A stretch of DNA of 44,494 nucleotides, from NCBI GenBank assembly GCA_030688735.1, contig JAUYJC010000211.1, positions 1 through 44,494 of the forward strand, read 5' to 3'. Made by a program: the position numbers and the translations under genes. Positions 7,852 through 16,499 of this stretch are shown here, piece after piece. The stretch comes from Deltaproteobacteria bacterium (GTDB lineage Bacteria > Desulfobacterota > Binatia > UBA9968). The notes below the pieces were generated by a model that had not been told where the DNA came from, ran no database searches, and saw only the letters and a list, made by a program, of their open reading frames with translations. Position 1 is the first letter of the stretch; the number at the start of each line of letters is the position of its first letter.

Positions 7852-8023
7852 ACCTTCGGTGCACAACTGATTTTTGACCACTCCGCTGTCTTTCGGCTAA
7901 CCAGCTTTCCCATGCTGCGCGCGACTCGTTTCGAGTCCGCTTGTGTTTAGCCCCGTCATTTTTTCGCCGCAGCGATTTTCCTGTGCTCAGGATTGGAGTC
8001 GGGGCGTAACAACCAGCAATTCC

Positions 8024-8092
8024 CTACCAAGCTGCTCCGCCTGCGGACAGGGAGTGTGTTTTTAACTGGTCCGGTGGAGTGTCACCACCCAT
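8024..8092 (-). CDS. Possible 22-residue micro-ORF
   Basis: An ATG at 8092 is preceded eight bases upstream by a perfect AGGAGG. The ORF encodes MGGDTPPDQLKTHSLSAGGA plus Ala-Trp and ends with TAG. It is too short for the track. The strong ribosome-binding site is the only support; the peptide has no recognised family. It lies about 170 bases upstream of the minus-strand terminator, so it could be a leader peptide, a peptide gene or a chance match. A second micro-ORF (7897-7959) follows with a weaker ribosome site. Confidence 0.2.
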   Translation of the reverse strand: MGGDTPPDQLKTHSLSAGGAAW

Positions 8093-8428
8093 CAATTGCA
8101 CCTCCTGCGCGCAAAAACGAGCAATGGCCGTGCCAGTTGATCGGGTCGCGATTTTACTAAAACTTTTTCCACCGGCATGAAAACTTCCGGACAATTCTGT
8201 TGCAATTTCTAAGAACGCACGCCAAAAAATTCTCGATCTTCAGAACAAGCGGGGCCGCACACCGACTTCTTTTGTGCTTTGATTAATAGCGTGTTGAAGA
8301 ACTTTTTATTCCTAAAAGCCAAGTGGCGATCAGGTTCTAGATGCGGGCAACCAAATTAGGCGATTCTTTTCAACGCCTCGTTCAGCCAGTTCTTGAAACG
8401 ACTCGATAAAGGCAAGACCGGAATTCCC

Positions 8429-9157
8429 CTAATCGACCACGAGTAGCTTGCCGTCGCGGTGCTCGACCGTGTTGCCGGTAAGTTCCATCCCCGCTTGGGC
8501 CGCGAGGACAAGAGCGTTACCCAAAGATTCCGGCCCAGGCAGACGTTTGCGCGCTTCTTCGGGCGCGTCTTCGGTGGCGATGGCTTGCCTGGGGCTGAAG
8601 GCGACGACACAGACGTTCCATTCTCGTTCTTCCTCAGCGACGAAGCGGGTGAAAGTTCGGATGGCGTCTTTGCTGACGACGTAAGGGGAGGCGCCGTGAT
8701 TTTCCGGCCGGCCTCCGCCCCAGAGGTTGACGATGTTGCCGGAGCGCTGCTCCTCCATGAACGGCACGACATATTTGGTGCAGAGGAAAGTGCCGCCGAG
8801 GTTCGTCTGGATGACACTGTCCCAAAAATCTTTGCTTAAGTGTCGCACCCGTGGCCAGCGCGGGATGCCCCAATTAAAATGGGGCACGACGCCGGCGTTG
8901 TTGATCAGGGCGTCGATCTGGCCGAAGCGATCGGCCACTTCATGGACCATGCGGCGCACGTCCTTTTCATCGCGCACGTCCGTAGGGATAGCGAGGGCCT
9001 CCGCTTTGAGAGCCTGAAGCTCTCTAAATGTTTTGCGCATCCGCTCGACATCCGTGTCGGCAAGTACGACTCTGGCTCCCGCTCTTACCAAAGTATGCGC
9101 CGCGTGGCGCCCGATCCCCTTGGCGGCGCCGGTAACAATGACAACTCTGCCTTGCAT
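8429..9157 (-). CDS. Short-chain dehydrogenase/reductase
   Basis: A classical-length SDR of 242 residues. The cofactor motif TGAAKGIG is at residues 9-16, NNAG is mid-protein, and YVVSK supplies the YxxxK active-site pair. An Asp at the end of beta-2 (VVLADTD) suggests NAD(H). The catalytic Ser expected 13 residues before the Tyr is not visible: that segment reads VNLWGGGRPENHGAS, with Trp in the Ser position. The enzyme may therefore be altered or use the nearby Ser. The start at 9157 has GGAGGGG upstream. It is divergent from the M28 peptidase gene. The substrate is unknown. Confidence 0.85.
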   Translation of the reverse strand: MQGRVVIVTGAAKGIGRHAAHTLVRAGARVVLADTDVERMRKTFRELQALKAEALAIPTDVRDEKDVRRMVHEVADRFGQIDALINNAGVVPHFNWGIPRWPRVRHLSKDFWDSVIQTNLGGTFLCTKYVVPFMEEQRSGNIVNLWGGGRPENHGASPYVVSKDAIRTFTRFVAEEEREWNVCVVAFSPRQAIATEDAPEEARKRLPGPESLGNALVLAAQAGMELTGNTVEHRDGKLLVVD

Positions 9158-9458
9158 GCGTTTCCCCTCCTCACTGACGCCAAATTTTCACAGACAGCCA
9201 ATTCCCAACGACCCGATCCTCCAGTGCTCCATCGCTCCAATAATGCAAACCGCTCCGGCCCCTTGGAGTAATGAAGCGATAGAGCATCGGCTCGATCGAT
9301 TGTCACTAGCTTACCGCCTCTTCCACCTTGAAGCCAATAGCACCGTGGGTGCCGTCGCAGATAGGTACGAAATCAAAAATCCGCGGCATGGCGGCGCAGT
9401 TAAGGTTCATCCCTCTTCAAGCCGCATGGTAAGTCGTGCTAATCTTGTGGTCACTGGT
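9158..9458. other. Divergent intergenic region with degenerate repeat-like tract
   Basis: This separates the SDR and M28 peptidase starts and must hold both promoters. The tract near 9225-9290 has an imperfect inverted repeat: GCTCCATCGCTCCA on one side and TGGAGTAATGAAGCGATAGAGC on the other. Reads of this low-complexity kind are common as extragenic palindrome remnants in environmental genomes. The track starts the peptidase ORF inside this region at 9033, but that extension has no signal-peptide character. Confidence 0.35.
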
Positions 9459-11318
9459 ATGAAGTCGCACCCGTCAATGCTTGTCGCTCTCCGCTCTCGT
9501 TTAACCCGGTTCGTTTTAAGTCTGGTGGTCCTCGGCGGACTAAGCGCCTGGGCCTTCGAGACGCCTAGCCTACTCCCCTCCGCCGGCGACGCGCTTGCGA
9601 AACATGTAAGATTTCTGGCGTCAGACGAGCTTACCGGCCGCGGCGTCGATACGCCCGGGATCAAACTGGCGCGCGACTACATCGCCCGAGAGTTTGCCTC
9701 CTATGGGCTACGCCCCGGCGGCGACAATGGGACCTACTTTCAGAGCTTCGAGGTCGCCACCGGTGTGACGGTCAAGCAGCCGACCGTACTGGTGTTGGGT
9801 GGCGATACCCTTCTGACCTTGAATGAACAGTGGAATCCACTCGGTTCATCGGCTTCCGGTAGCGTCGCGGCGGATGTCGTTTTCGCAGGTTATGGAATTA
9901 CCGCCAAGGATTACGGCTACGACGACTACGCCGGCATCGATGTCAAGGACAAGATTGTTTTGGTGTTGCGCTACGAACCGCCGCCGAAGAACGACAAGAG
10001 CCCCTTTCGCAAGCATCCGGATTATTCAACCTACGCCGCGCTGCGCGCCAAGGCGAACAACGCCCGCGATCACGGCGCCGCGGGCATGATTTTGGTCGAC
10101 CTTCATCAGTCCGGCGATGGGCGACAAGAACTCATCTCGACGAGAAGCACTCTATGGCGTGGCGGAGAAAGCCTGGTCGCGGCCCAGGTGAAACGCGGCG
10201 TCATCGAAGCCTGGCTGGAGACGCGTGGCATTTCACTCAAAGCGTCGAAAGAGAAAATTGACCGGGAGGAAAAGCCCGCATCGATGGCGTTGCCGGGTGC
10301 CCAAATCGCGCTGCAAGTGACCGTAGAAGAGGTGCGCCAGCGAGCCGAAAACGTCGTGGGGATTCTTCCCGGAGCCGACACCGCGTTAAAGGATCAAAAC
10401 ATCGTGATCGGCGCGCACTACGACCACTTGGGCTTCGGCCATTTCGGCACGCTCGATTCCAGCACCGAAGGGCAAATCCATCATGGCGCCGACGACAACG
10501 GCTCGGGGACAGCCGCGCTCTTGCGGATCGCGGAGACAATGGCGCGCTCAACCGCCAGGCCTGCCAGGACCATCGTGTTCGCGGCTTTTTCGGGCGAAGA
10601 GTCGGGACTGGTCGGCTCCCGCCACTACGTCAACCAGCCGCCTTTCCCGCTGGCGTCAACTGTCGCGATGCTCAACCTCGACATGGTCGGACGGCTACGG
10701 GACAATCGTGTCACGGTTTTTGGTGCCCGATCGGCCCAACAGCTCAGCGCCATCGTATTACAGGAGGTGCGCAGCTTGGGCCTCCAGCTCACCGAATCGG
10801 ACGGCGTGGGGCGGAGCGATCACATGTCGTTCTACAACAAGAAAATCCCGGCGCTCCATTTCTTTACCGGCAACCATTCCGACTACCACCGCCCCAGCGA
10901 CACCTGGGAGAAACTCAACACCGACGGTATCGCGAAAGTAGTGGAGCTTGTTTCGGCCACTGCGCAAAGGATCGCGCTGATGAGAGAGCCGCTGAGTTTT
11001 GTGAGCTTGCCTTCGCGCCCGCCGGGCGACGATGGTAGGCCGGGACAGGGATACGGCGCTTATCTCGGCAGCATTCCGGATTTCGGTGATAATTCTGAGG
11101 GCGTGCGGCTCGCGGGAGTGGCCGAGGGCAGCCCGGCGGCACTGGCGGGTCTTCGTGAGGGCGACCTCATCGTTCGCTTCGCCGGCAACAAGGTGCAAAG
11201 TTTGGACGACCTCGCGGGGTTCCTGCGCGGCAAGAAACCGGGAGAAGAAGTCGAAATCGTCGTGCTTCGATCCGGCAATCCGGTTACCGTCATGGCAACC
11301 CTTCGCACTCGAGGCTAA
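9459..11318 (+). CDS. M28-family zinc aminopeptidase with PA and PDZ domains
   Basis: An exported metallopeptidase of about 619 residues. Order: signal peptide (RFVLSLVVLGGLSAWAFE), a family N-terminal segment (LTGRGVDTPG), a PA-type insert (VKDKIVLVLRY), then the M28 zinc core: GAHYDHLG, HHGADDNGSGTA, the EE pair in FSGEESGLVG, NLDMVGR and HSDYHRPSDTW. A C-terminal PDZ domain (AGVAEGSPAALAGLREGDLI) follows. It probably trims peptides in the periplasm. The start is chosen at ATG 9459 so that the signal peptide is N-terminal; ATG 9477 or 9426 are alternatives because no clear ribosome site is seen. All five metal-ligand segments look intact. Confidence 0.88.
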   Translation: MKSHPSMLVALRSRLTRFVLSLVVLGGLSAWAFETPSLLPSAGDALAKHVRFLASDELTGRGVDTPGIKLARDYIAREFASYGLRPGGDNGTYFQSFEVATGVTVKQPTVLVLGGDTLLTLNEQWNPLGSSASGSVAADVVFAGYGITAKDYGYDDYAGIDVKDKIVLVLRYEPPPKNDKSPFRKHPDYSTYAALRAKANNARDHGAAGMILVDLHQSGDGRQELISTRSTLWRGGESLVAAQVKRGVIEAWLETRGISLKASKEKIDREEKPASMALPGAQIALQVTVEEVRQRAENVVGILPGADTALKDQNIVIGAHYDHLGFGHFGTLDSSTEGQIHHGADDNGSGTAALLRIAETMARSTARPARTIVFAAFSGEESGLVGSRHYVNQPPFPLASTVAMLNLDMVGRLRDNRVTVFGARSAQQLSAIVLQEVRSLGLQLTESDGVGRSDHMSFYNKKIPALHFFTGNHSDYHRPSDTWEKLNTDGIAKVVELVSATAQRIALMREPLSFVSLPSRPPGDDGRPGQGYGAYLGSIPDFGDNSEGVRLAGVAEGSPAALAGLREGDLIVRFAGNKVQSLDDLAGFLRGKKPGEEVEIVVLRSGNPVTVMATLRTRG

Positions 11319-11467
11319 AGCCGCCAAACAGCCCGAAGCAGGTCGGCGGTTTCGGCGCCCTTCTGCGCAATAAAAGATCCCAATTTTTCGTCTTTTTGCG
11401 AAAAAAGCTCTCGCAGGTACCCGGAGCATATGCTAAGGTAATAGAAATTAATGGAGGATGGCCGCTG

Positions 11468-12073
11468 ATGATCAAACTGTATACCTTCCCACCTTCGACC
11501 AACTCAAGAAAAGTCAGAATCGCCTTGCTGGAAAAGGGCTTGGAGTTTGAGCGGATCAACGTCGACCTGTCGAAACGGGAGCAAAAGCAGCCCGAATACC
11601 TAAAGATTCATCCTTACGGGCAGGTGCCGGCGTTGGATGATGAAGGGTTTGTCGTTTACGACTCCACGGTTATCAACGAGTACCTCGAAGACGAGTACCC
11701 ATATCCGCCGTTGATGCCAAAGGATTCCGAGGGCCGGGCCCGCGCCCGAATGATGGAAGACTTTCGCGATACCCACTTCAATCCGCCCTGCGTCAAGATT
11801 ATCTACGAGATGCGAAAGCCGCAAGGGGAGCGAGTTGCTGACGTAATCGCAACCGCCAAGGCGGATATCAACAAGTGCTTCGATCGGCTCGAGACGGAGC
11901 TGCAAGGCAAAGAGTACCTGGCTGGCGCTTTCAGCCTCGCCGACGTCGCCTTTATGGCCAACCTCGAACTGCTGGACCGATTTCAAATCGCCGTGGACCC
12001 CAAATACGCAAACACGACAGCGTGGATCGCCCGCCTCAAGACGCGGCCGAGTTTCGCCGCGTCCGCGACCTGA
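11468..12073 (+). CDS. Glutathione S-transferase family protein
   Basis: A protein of 201 residues with a thioredoxin-like N-terminal domain (MIKLYTFPPSTNSRKVRIAL, then PYGQVPALDDEG containing the cis-Pro, and DSTVINEYLEDEYP for the glutathione gamma-glutamyl contacts). A helical C-terminal domain with AGAFSLADVAFMANL matches the N-capping box region. The Ser following PPST could be the catalytic hydroxyl. The start at 11468 is supported by GGAGGA upstream. It is followed after eight bases by the phosphatidylcholine synthase gene, so the two are likely one transcript. The substrate is not predictable. Confidence 0.85.
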   Translation: MIKLYTFPPSTNSRKVRIALLEKGLEFERINVDLSKREQKQPEYLKIHPYGQVPALDDEGFVVYDSTVINEYLEDEYPYPPLMPKDSEGRARARMMEDFRDTHFNPPCVKIIYEMRKPQGERVADVIATAKADINKCFDRLETELQGKEYLAGAFSLADVAFMANLELLDRFQIAVDPKYANTTAWIARLKTRPSFAASAT

Positions 12074-12081
12074 TCGGGTCA

Positions 12082-12777
12082 ATGCCCTTGAGCCTCGTCC
12101 TCGCCTGGCTTGTGCATCTGTACACGGCTCTGGGCGCGGTCATCGCCTTTGCCACCGTCCTTTGCATCGAACAAAAACTCTTTCAAGAAGCTTTCTGGCT
12201 GATGTTTTTGGCGGTGGCGGTGGACGCCACCGACGGCACCCTGGCGCGGGCCTTTCGGGTCAAGGAGCTGATTCCCTGGTTCGACGGCGACCGGCTCGAA
12301 GACATCGTCGATTACGCTAATTACGTCATCGTGCCCGCCTTCTTCTTGGTCCGAGCCGAACTGTTGCCGCGCCAGGATGCTATATGGCTTGCTGCCATGC
12401 CTCTGCTTGCCAGCGCCTATGGTTTCAGCCAGAGGGAGGCGAAGACCGCAGACCATTTCTTTCGCGGCTTTCCTTCCTACTGGAACATCGTGGTTTTTTA
12501 TTTCTACGTCCTCCAGACCCCGCGCTGGGTCAACGCTTTCTCAATGATCATTCTGTCGATTTTCGTTTTCGTCCCCGTCAAGTACATCTACCCAAGCCGT
12601 AGTCCGCTTTACCGTGGTTTGACCAACGGCCTGGGAATTCTCTGGGGTGTGTCGCTCTTGCTTATCATCCATTTGCTGCCGGAACCGCCGCACTACCTGG
12701 TAATGGCGTCGCTCGCCTTCCCGGTTTACTACACGACGCTTTCTTTCTGGCTTGAATTCCGCCGGGCACTCGCGTGA
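12082..12777 (+). CDS. pcs: Phosphatidylcholine synthase (CDP-alcohol phosphatidyltransferase)
   Basis: An inner-membrane enzyme of 231 residues with about seven to eight hydrophobic segments. The CDP-alcohol phosphatidyltransferase signature DG-x2-AR-x8-G-x3-D-x3-D is present as DGTLAR, then the GDRLEDIVD block. The following text (DYANYVIVPAFFLV, FPSYWNIVVFY) matches the Pcs branch that condenses CDP-diacylglycerol with choline. Length matches Pcs of alpha-proteobacteria (about 240). The start is the ATG at 12082, eight bases after the GST stop; the upstream extension in the track overlaps GST and is not coding. An alkaline phosphatase gene follows after 21 bases. This points to phosphatidylcholine in the membrane. 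Confidence 0.82.
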   Translation: MPLSLVLAWLVHLYTALGAVIAFATVLCIEQKLFQEAFWLMFLAVAVDATDGTLARAFRVKELIPWFDGDRLEDIVDYANYVIVPAFFLVRAELLPRQDAIWLAAMPLLASAYGFSQREAKTADHFFRGFPSYWNIVVFYFYVLQTPRWVNAFSMIILSIFVFVPVKYIYPSRSPLYRGLTNGLGILWGVSLLLIIHLLPEPPHYLVMASLAFPVYYTTLSFWLEFRRALA

Positions 12778-12798
12778 CCGGCCCCCTTTGAGGTTAAA

Positions 12799-14229
12799 AT
12801 GAATAAACGACCAAGGTTTCTTTTAAGAGTCCTGTGCACAGCGATTTTTTTCGTCTCGACGATTCATTGGCTGTTGCGTCCGATCCCCGCCGCGCAAACA
12901 GCCGCGCCCAAATACATCTTTTTGTTTCTCGCCGATGGCGGCGGCATTCCGCACATGGAGATTACCCGCCAGTACAACCGGCTGATTCACAACGAAGGCT
13001 TGGTCATCACCGACAAGATCATCAAGGAAGGCACCCTGGGCTTGATGACGACCCATGCCGCCGATACCCTTTCCACCGACTCCGCGGCCGCGGCCACCGC
13101 GATGGCGAGCGGCTGCAAGGCGAATGTCGGCGCGCTCGGCATTTGCGCCGATGGCACCGTTCCCAAGACCGTCATGGAGCTTGCCAAACAACAGGGCAGG
13201 CGCATCGGGTTCGTCACCACGGCGACGGTTTATGACGCCAGCCCGGCCGCGTTTGTGTCCCATGTTCGCAACCGGAGAGATTACGCTGCGATCGTCGACG
13301 GCTATCTCCGATTTGAGCCTGAAGTTCTGTTCGGCGGCGGGCGCGATCAGTTTTTGGCCCATGATGAGCCGGGAAGCCGCCGCAAAGACGGTCGGAATAT
13401 CATCCAAGCGTTTCGCGATAAAGGTTATGGCTATGCTGCGACCAAAGAGCATCTGGCGCAGTTGAAAGGGCGCAAAGCCTTGGGGCTGTTCACCCTGGAG
13501 GATATGAGCTTTGAAATCGATCGAGACGACAAAGTGGAACCCTCCCTCTCAGACATGACTCGGGCCGCGATCCGCGTTCTTGAAGAGGACGCCTCCCGGG
13601 GTTTCATCCTGTTCATCGAAAATGAAAACATTGACACGGCCGGCCATTTCAACGATGTCGCCGCAATGATCCGCGACTACCGTGAATTCGACCGCGCCGT
13701 GGGGCTCGCCTATGATTTTTACCGGAGGTACCCGGGCGAGGCTTTGATTATCGTGACGGCCGATCACGAAACGGGCGGGTTAGGGTTTGTGCAGGCGCTA
13801 AAGGACCTCAGCTCGACGGGGGCGAAAAACCGCTTGGCCGCTACTGCCGAGGACCTAAAGAAGCTTCAATCGATTCGTATTTCGCTGCGCAAGGCGGCGG
13901 CGATTCTCGGCACCCATCCCACCGAAGCCTCGGTGGATCGACTGATGGCCGAGCACTTCAAGGGATTCGTGCTCGCCCCGGAATACAAACAAGCGATCCT
14001 AAAGAGGCAACTATTAAGCCGCACGAATTATATCGATCCGGTGACGGTCGCTCTGGGCTTGATGGTCGCCAACAACACCCAGGCATACTGGCTCACCACC
14101 GCTCATACCAATCAACCGACCATGGTGGCCGCCCTCGGCGTCGGGGCGGAGCTTTTTCGGGGCTACCTGGACAACGCCGATTTTGGAAAAACTCTTAAGG
14201 CATTATTGGAAGGCAAACAAACACCCTGA
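12799..14229 (+). CDS. Alkaline phosphatase (PhoA superfamily)
   Basis: An exported enzyme of 476 residues with a signal peptide (LLRVLCTAIFFVSTIHWLL). Core motifs: a first metal-binding segment LFLADGGGIPHMEI, the nucleophile segment STDSAAAATAMASG with the phosphoserine, ENENIDTAGHFND supplying Asp/His ligands, and TADHETGGLGF for the second metal site. It thus has the standard Zn/Mg phosphomonoesterase site. Some members of this set act as phosphodiesterases or on phospholipid head groups; the neighbour phosphatidylcholine synthase makes a lipid link conceivable. ATG 12799 has TTGAGG upstream. It is the last plus-strand gene before the minus-strand cytochrome island. Confidence 0.88.
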   Translation: MNKRPRFLLRVLCTAIFFVSTIHWLLRPIPAAQTAAPKYIFLFLADGGGIPHMEITRQYNRLIHNEGLVITDKIIKEGTLGLMTTHAADTLSTDSAAAATAMASGCKANVGALGICADGTVPKTVMELAKQQGRRIGFVTTATVYDASPAAFVSHVRNRRDYAAIVDGYLRFEPEVLFGGGRDQFLAHDEPGSRRKDGRNIIQAFRDKGYGYAATKEHLAQLKGRKALGLFTLEDMSFEIDRDDKVEPSLSDMTRAAIRVLEEDASRGFILFIENENIDTAGHFNDVAAMIRDYREFDRAVGLAYDFYRRYPGEALIIVTADHETGGLGFVQALKDLSSTGAKNRLAATAEDLKKLQSIRISLRKAAAILGTHPTEASVDRLMAEHFKGFVLAPEYKQAILKRQLLSRTNYIDPVTVALGLMVANNTQAYWLTTAHTNQPTMVAALGVGAELFRGYLDNADFGKTLKALLEGKQTP

Positions 14230-14265
14230 AAATTCCCGGCAGCCGGGAGACCTTTGTGTTTGAAA

Positions 14266-14311
14266 TTTTCCCAGGCGCTCCAATGATTGAACACTGGAGC
14301 ACCTGGGAAAA
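14266..14311. terminator. Large inverted repeat between convergent genes, possible bidirectional terminator
   Basis: TTTTCCCAGG-C-GCTCCA and TGGAGC-A-CCTGGGAAAA pair around a 12-base loop, with one mismatch in 17 positions. It lies between the stops of the plus-strand alkaline phosphatase and the minus-strand monoheme cytochrome. The A/T tracts are ordered T...A rather than A...T, so it is not a textbook intrinsic terminator. A dispersed palindromic element is the alternative. Confidence 0.4.
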
Positions 14312-14333
14312 GAATGCTATTGGACGTAGCCGG

Positions 14334-14660
14334 TTACTTCGCCAGCGAGCGAACGTAGCCCAAAACCTGCTTTTGCTCGTCCTTGCTGAGGGTTTTTTGC
14401 GCCGGCATCTTACCCGCTCCCTCGGCGATGACTTTGAGCAGTGCGTCGTCCTTTTTCGCCGTGGTTTCTTTGTCGACGATGTTCAGTTCCTTTTCCCCAA
14501 ACATCTTGGCCATGGCAGAATTGCCTTTGCCGTCCGCGCCATGACAGGATACGCAGGACTTTTCAAAAACCGCCTTGCCGGCGTCCGCCGCCAGCGCGGC
14601 GGAGCTTGAAATCCCCACCACCCCTAAACCGAACATCGCAACGATCACTAATTTGCTCAT
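14334..14660 (-). CDS. Monoheme cytochrome c (class I), copy A
   Basis: A small periplasmic c-type cytochrome of 108 residues. Signal peptide (FGLGVVGISSSAALA), heme site CVSCH near residue 36, and a Met-containing GKMPAQ segment that would supply the sixth ligand. The C-terminal helix reads QVLGYVRSLAK. It is 141 bases downstream of a close paralogue (14802-15146), and the two share almost the same central text (KELNIVDKETTAKKDD). It is the last gene of the NrfD/13-heme cluster and likely a soluble electron acceptor or donor for that complex. Confidence 0.9.
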   Translation of the reverse strand: MSKLVIVAMFGLGVVGISSSAALAADAGKAVFEKSCVSCHGADGKGNSAMAKMFGEKELNIVDKETTAKKDDALLKVIAEGAGKMPAQKTLSKDEQKQVLGYVRSLAK

Positions 14661-14801
14661 GCTGCTTTTTCCTTTCTATTCTATCTTGCTCTTTGTTAAA
14701 TGCTTTATTGTATCTTATACCAAACCATCTTTCACAAACCTACCGCTGAGAAAACATTCCGTTACGCCGGTTTCCAAGGCCGTAACGGCGTGGTTCCATC
14801 G

Positions 14802-15146
14802 TTATTTCGCCAGCGATCTCATATAGCTCAGAACATCCGTTTGTTCCTGTTTGTTCAGGTTCTTACCAGAAGCAGGCATTTTACCTGCCCCCTCGACGAT
14901 GACTTTGATCAGTACGTCGTCCTTTTTCGCCGTGGTTTCCTTGTCGACGATGTTCAGTTCCTTTGCCCCCATCATCTTGGCCATAGCCGGGTTGCCTTTG
15001 CCGTCTGCGCCGTGACAGGATACGCAGAGCTTATCGTAAGTCGCTTTCCCCGCCTTGGCGTCTGCAGACCAGGCGGTGGCCCCGCCCGCGACTGTCAACA
15101 GGCAGGCGCTTACCAGGACTGCCAATTTTTTACTGCGCTTTTTCAT
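14802..15146 (-). CDS. Monoheme cytochrome c (class I), copy B
   Basis: A 114-residue paralogue of the preceding cytochrome. Signal peptide (LAVLVSACLLTVAGGATAWSA), heme site CVSCH near residue 42, GKMPASGK for the axial Met, and C-terminal VLSYMRSLAK. The stretch covering KELNIVDKETTAKKDD is nearly identical to copy A even in DNA sequence, pointing to recent duplication or gene conversion. It lies about 140 bases after the NrfD gene in the same direction and is probably a periplasmic shuttle of the same system. Confidence 0.9.
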   Translation of the reverse strand: MKKRSKKLAVLVSACLLTVAGGATAWSADAKAGKATYDKLCVSCHGADGKGNPAMAKMMGAKELNIVDKETTAKKDDVLIKVIVEGAGKMPASGKNLNKQEQTDVLSYMRSLAK

Positions 15147-15287
15147 GTGAGACCTCCCTTTCGTGTTGTTACGTCATCTATGAAAACCGCACCATCCCAC
15201 CGGTACTTAGACGATCTCCGGCGCATTTTCCTTCACGACGCTTCGGCTGTGTTGCTCTCACACTGTCGTCATCGAATCCCGTCAAGA

Positions 15288-16499
15288 TCACGAAGCCACG
15301 GCTTCTTTGGCTTCTGCTGTTTCCGAATCCGGGAACATCTTTAGGAGAACGGCCAGGATAATAAACGGCGCGATGAGCAATCCCAGGGCGGCAATCAAGC
15401 CTTCGATCCCAACCACCTCCATCTTATATGTGGTCAAGCCCCGGAAGCTCTTGGAAAACAATTGGCCGCCGATAACGACGTTCCAGCGCGTGGCGAATAT
15501 CCCCAACTGGATCAAAATTGCCGTAGCAAAATAAAAGAGTCTTCTCAGCTCCTCGTTGATCTTCAACGACTTCACCACAATCAGGATCCCGAGCGGCAGG
15601 AGCATCCCGAGAAAGATCTGTATAACCCACAGACTGATAAACAGTTTGTCAGTGACGAGCCGGGAAAGTATCTTGATTGATTCTTCGCTCTCGTAAAGCC
15701 GGTGGATGAAATCCAGGCCTTCCAGGGTAAAGTCTACGATGACCGCGTAAAAGAGGTAAGAAGTGATTTTATCTAGGCACGCCATGTTCACGCTTTTCCC
15801 GCTGAGGGGAGTAACCACCATGTACAAGAAGACGACGAGAGCAATGCCTGACACGATCGCTGACATCAGGAAAACCAGCGGCATGAGCACGCTGCTCCAC
15901 CAGGGATTGGCTTTCACCGATCCGAAAATAAAGCCCACGTACCCATGAAGCAGAAACGCCGAGGGAATGCCGATCAGAGTGATGATTTTGATGGCTTTGT
16001 GGTCAAACGCGACGGCTCTCTCGCTGATATCGGTAGAGAAAAAAGATAGTATCCGGTAGAGCCAATTCAGCGGGAAAGCCGCCTCGCGGGACCACACAAC
16101 CAAGTCCTTTCGATACTCAAACCAGAGTTCCAACAGCAGTACCGCCATCAAGTACCAGAGATAGACAAAACCAAACATCGCCATCGCTGAACCGAGTTGT
16201 GGCGTGAGAAATATCTCGTACGACCGGAAGGGTTGACCGAGGTGGAGAAGCAGAGGCAAGGGGGCGATAATAAGAAAAGCCAGCGCGGTCAACAGAGCCA
16301 GCCGGTACGTCGGTTGAACTTCTTTAACGTTGAATACCTGAACTAACGACGCAAGGATAAAGGCTCCGGCGACCAGTCCCGTTATGTAAGGATAGACGAC
16401 CACCAAAATCCCCCATTGGATCTCCACTTCGTTGGGATAGATAAAACCGATGACTTCGTTTAGATGTTCTGCCAATCGTTCGAGCAGCTCTCGGTTCAT
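15288..16499 (-). CDS. NrfD/PsrC-family membrane quinone-interacting subunit
   Basis: An integral membrane protein of 403 residues with about nine to ten hydrophobic helices. NrfD-family members exchange electrons between menaquinol and a periplasmic Fe-S partner, sometimes with proton movement. Family-like features are the N-terminal helix with YITGLVAGAFI, the PLPLLLHLGQP segment after helix 2, and repeated helix-loop units. Its ATG overlaps the TGA of the Fe-S gene by four bases (ATGA), indicating translational coupling. With the Fe-S protein and the 8-heme and 13-heme cytochromes it forms a cytochrome-linked quinol complex like the Cbc- or Nrf-type systems. It lacks a molybdopterin partner next door. 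Confidence 0.85.
   Translation of the reverse strand: MNRELLERLAEHLNEVIGFIYPNEVEIQWGILVVVYPYITGLVAGAFILASLVQVFNVKEVQPTYRLALLTALAFLIIAPLPLLLHLGQPFRSYEIFLTPQLGSAMAMFGFVYLWYLMAVLLLELWFEYRKDLVVWSREAAFPLNWLYRILSFFSTDISERAVAFDHKAIKIITLIGIPSAFLLHGYVGFIFGSVKANPWWSSVLMPLVFLMSAIVSGIALVVFLYMVVTPLSGKSVNMACLDKITSYLFYAVIVDFTLEGLDFIHRLYESEESIKILSRLVTDKLFISLWVIQIFLGMLLPLGILIVVKSLKINEELRRLFYFATAILIQLGIFATRWNVVIGGQLFSKSFRGLTTYKMEVVGIEGLIAALGLLIAPFIILAVLLKMFPDSETAEAKEAVAS

Larger units (their letters stand above)
7518..8428. other. Gene-poor stretch of about 900 bases
   Basis: No ORF here resembles a protein I know. Visible items are the intrinsic terminator at 7820-7851 (minus), a micro-ORF with a strong ribosome site at 8024-8092 (minus), and several short hairpins, for example GACTCG-AAA-CGAGTC near 7923-7937 and TCCGC-AG-GCGGA near 8035-8046. 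Also present is a 23-residue in-frame tail at 8356-8427 (LSSRFKNWLNEALKRIA) that could be a relic of a lost gene end. A non-coding RNA ending at the terminator would fit, but I do not recognise RNase P, tmRNA, SRP or 6S RNA. Confidence 0.4.

Noticed and set aside
7897-7954. Third attC-like site (GGCTAAC...TTTAGCC)
   Set aside because: Outer boxes match but the inner arms do not pair beyond a few bases, so it is not supported.
8356-8817. 153-codon minus-strand ORF overlapping the SDR
   Set aside because: Most of it is an alternative frame of the SDR. Only the last 23 codons, beyond the SDR stop, look protein-like and may be a relic.
10758-11429. Long minus-strand ORF opposite the M28 peptidase (223 codons)
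   Set aside because: Antisense to a gene with clear zinc motifs; its protein is Arg/Ala-rich without motifs and reflects the high-GC reading frame.
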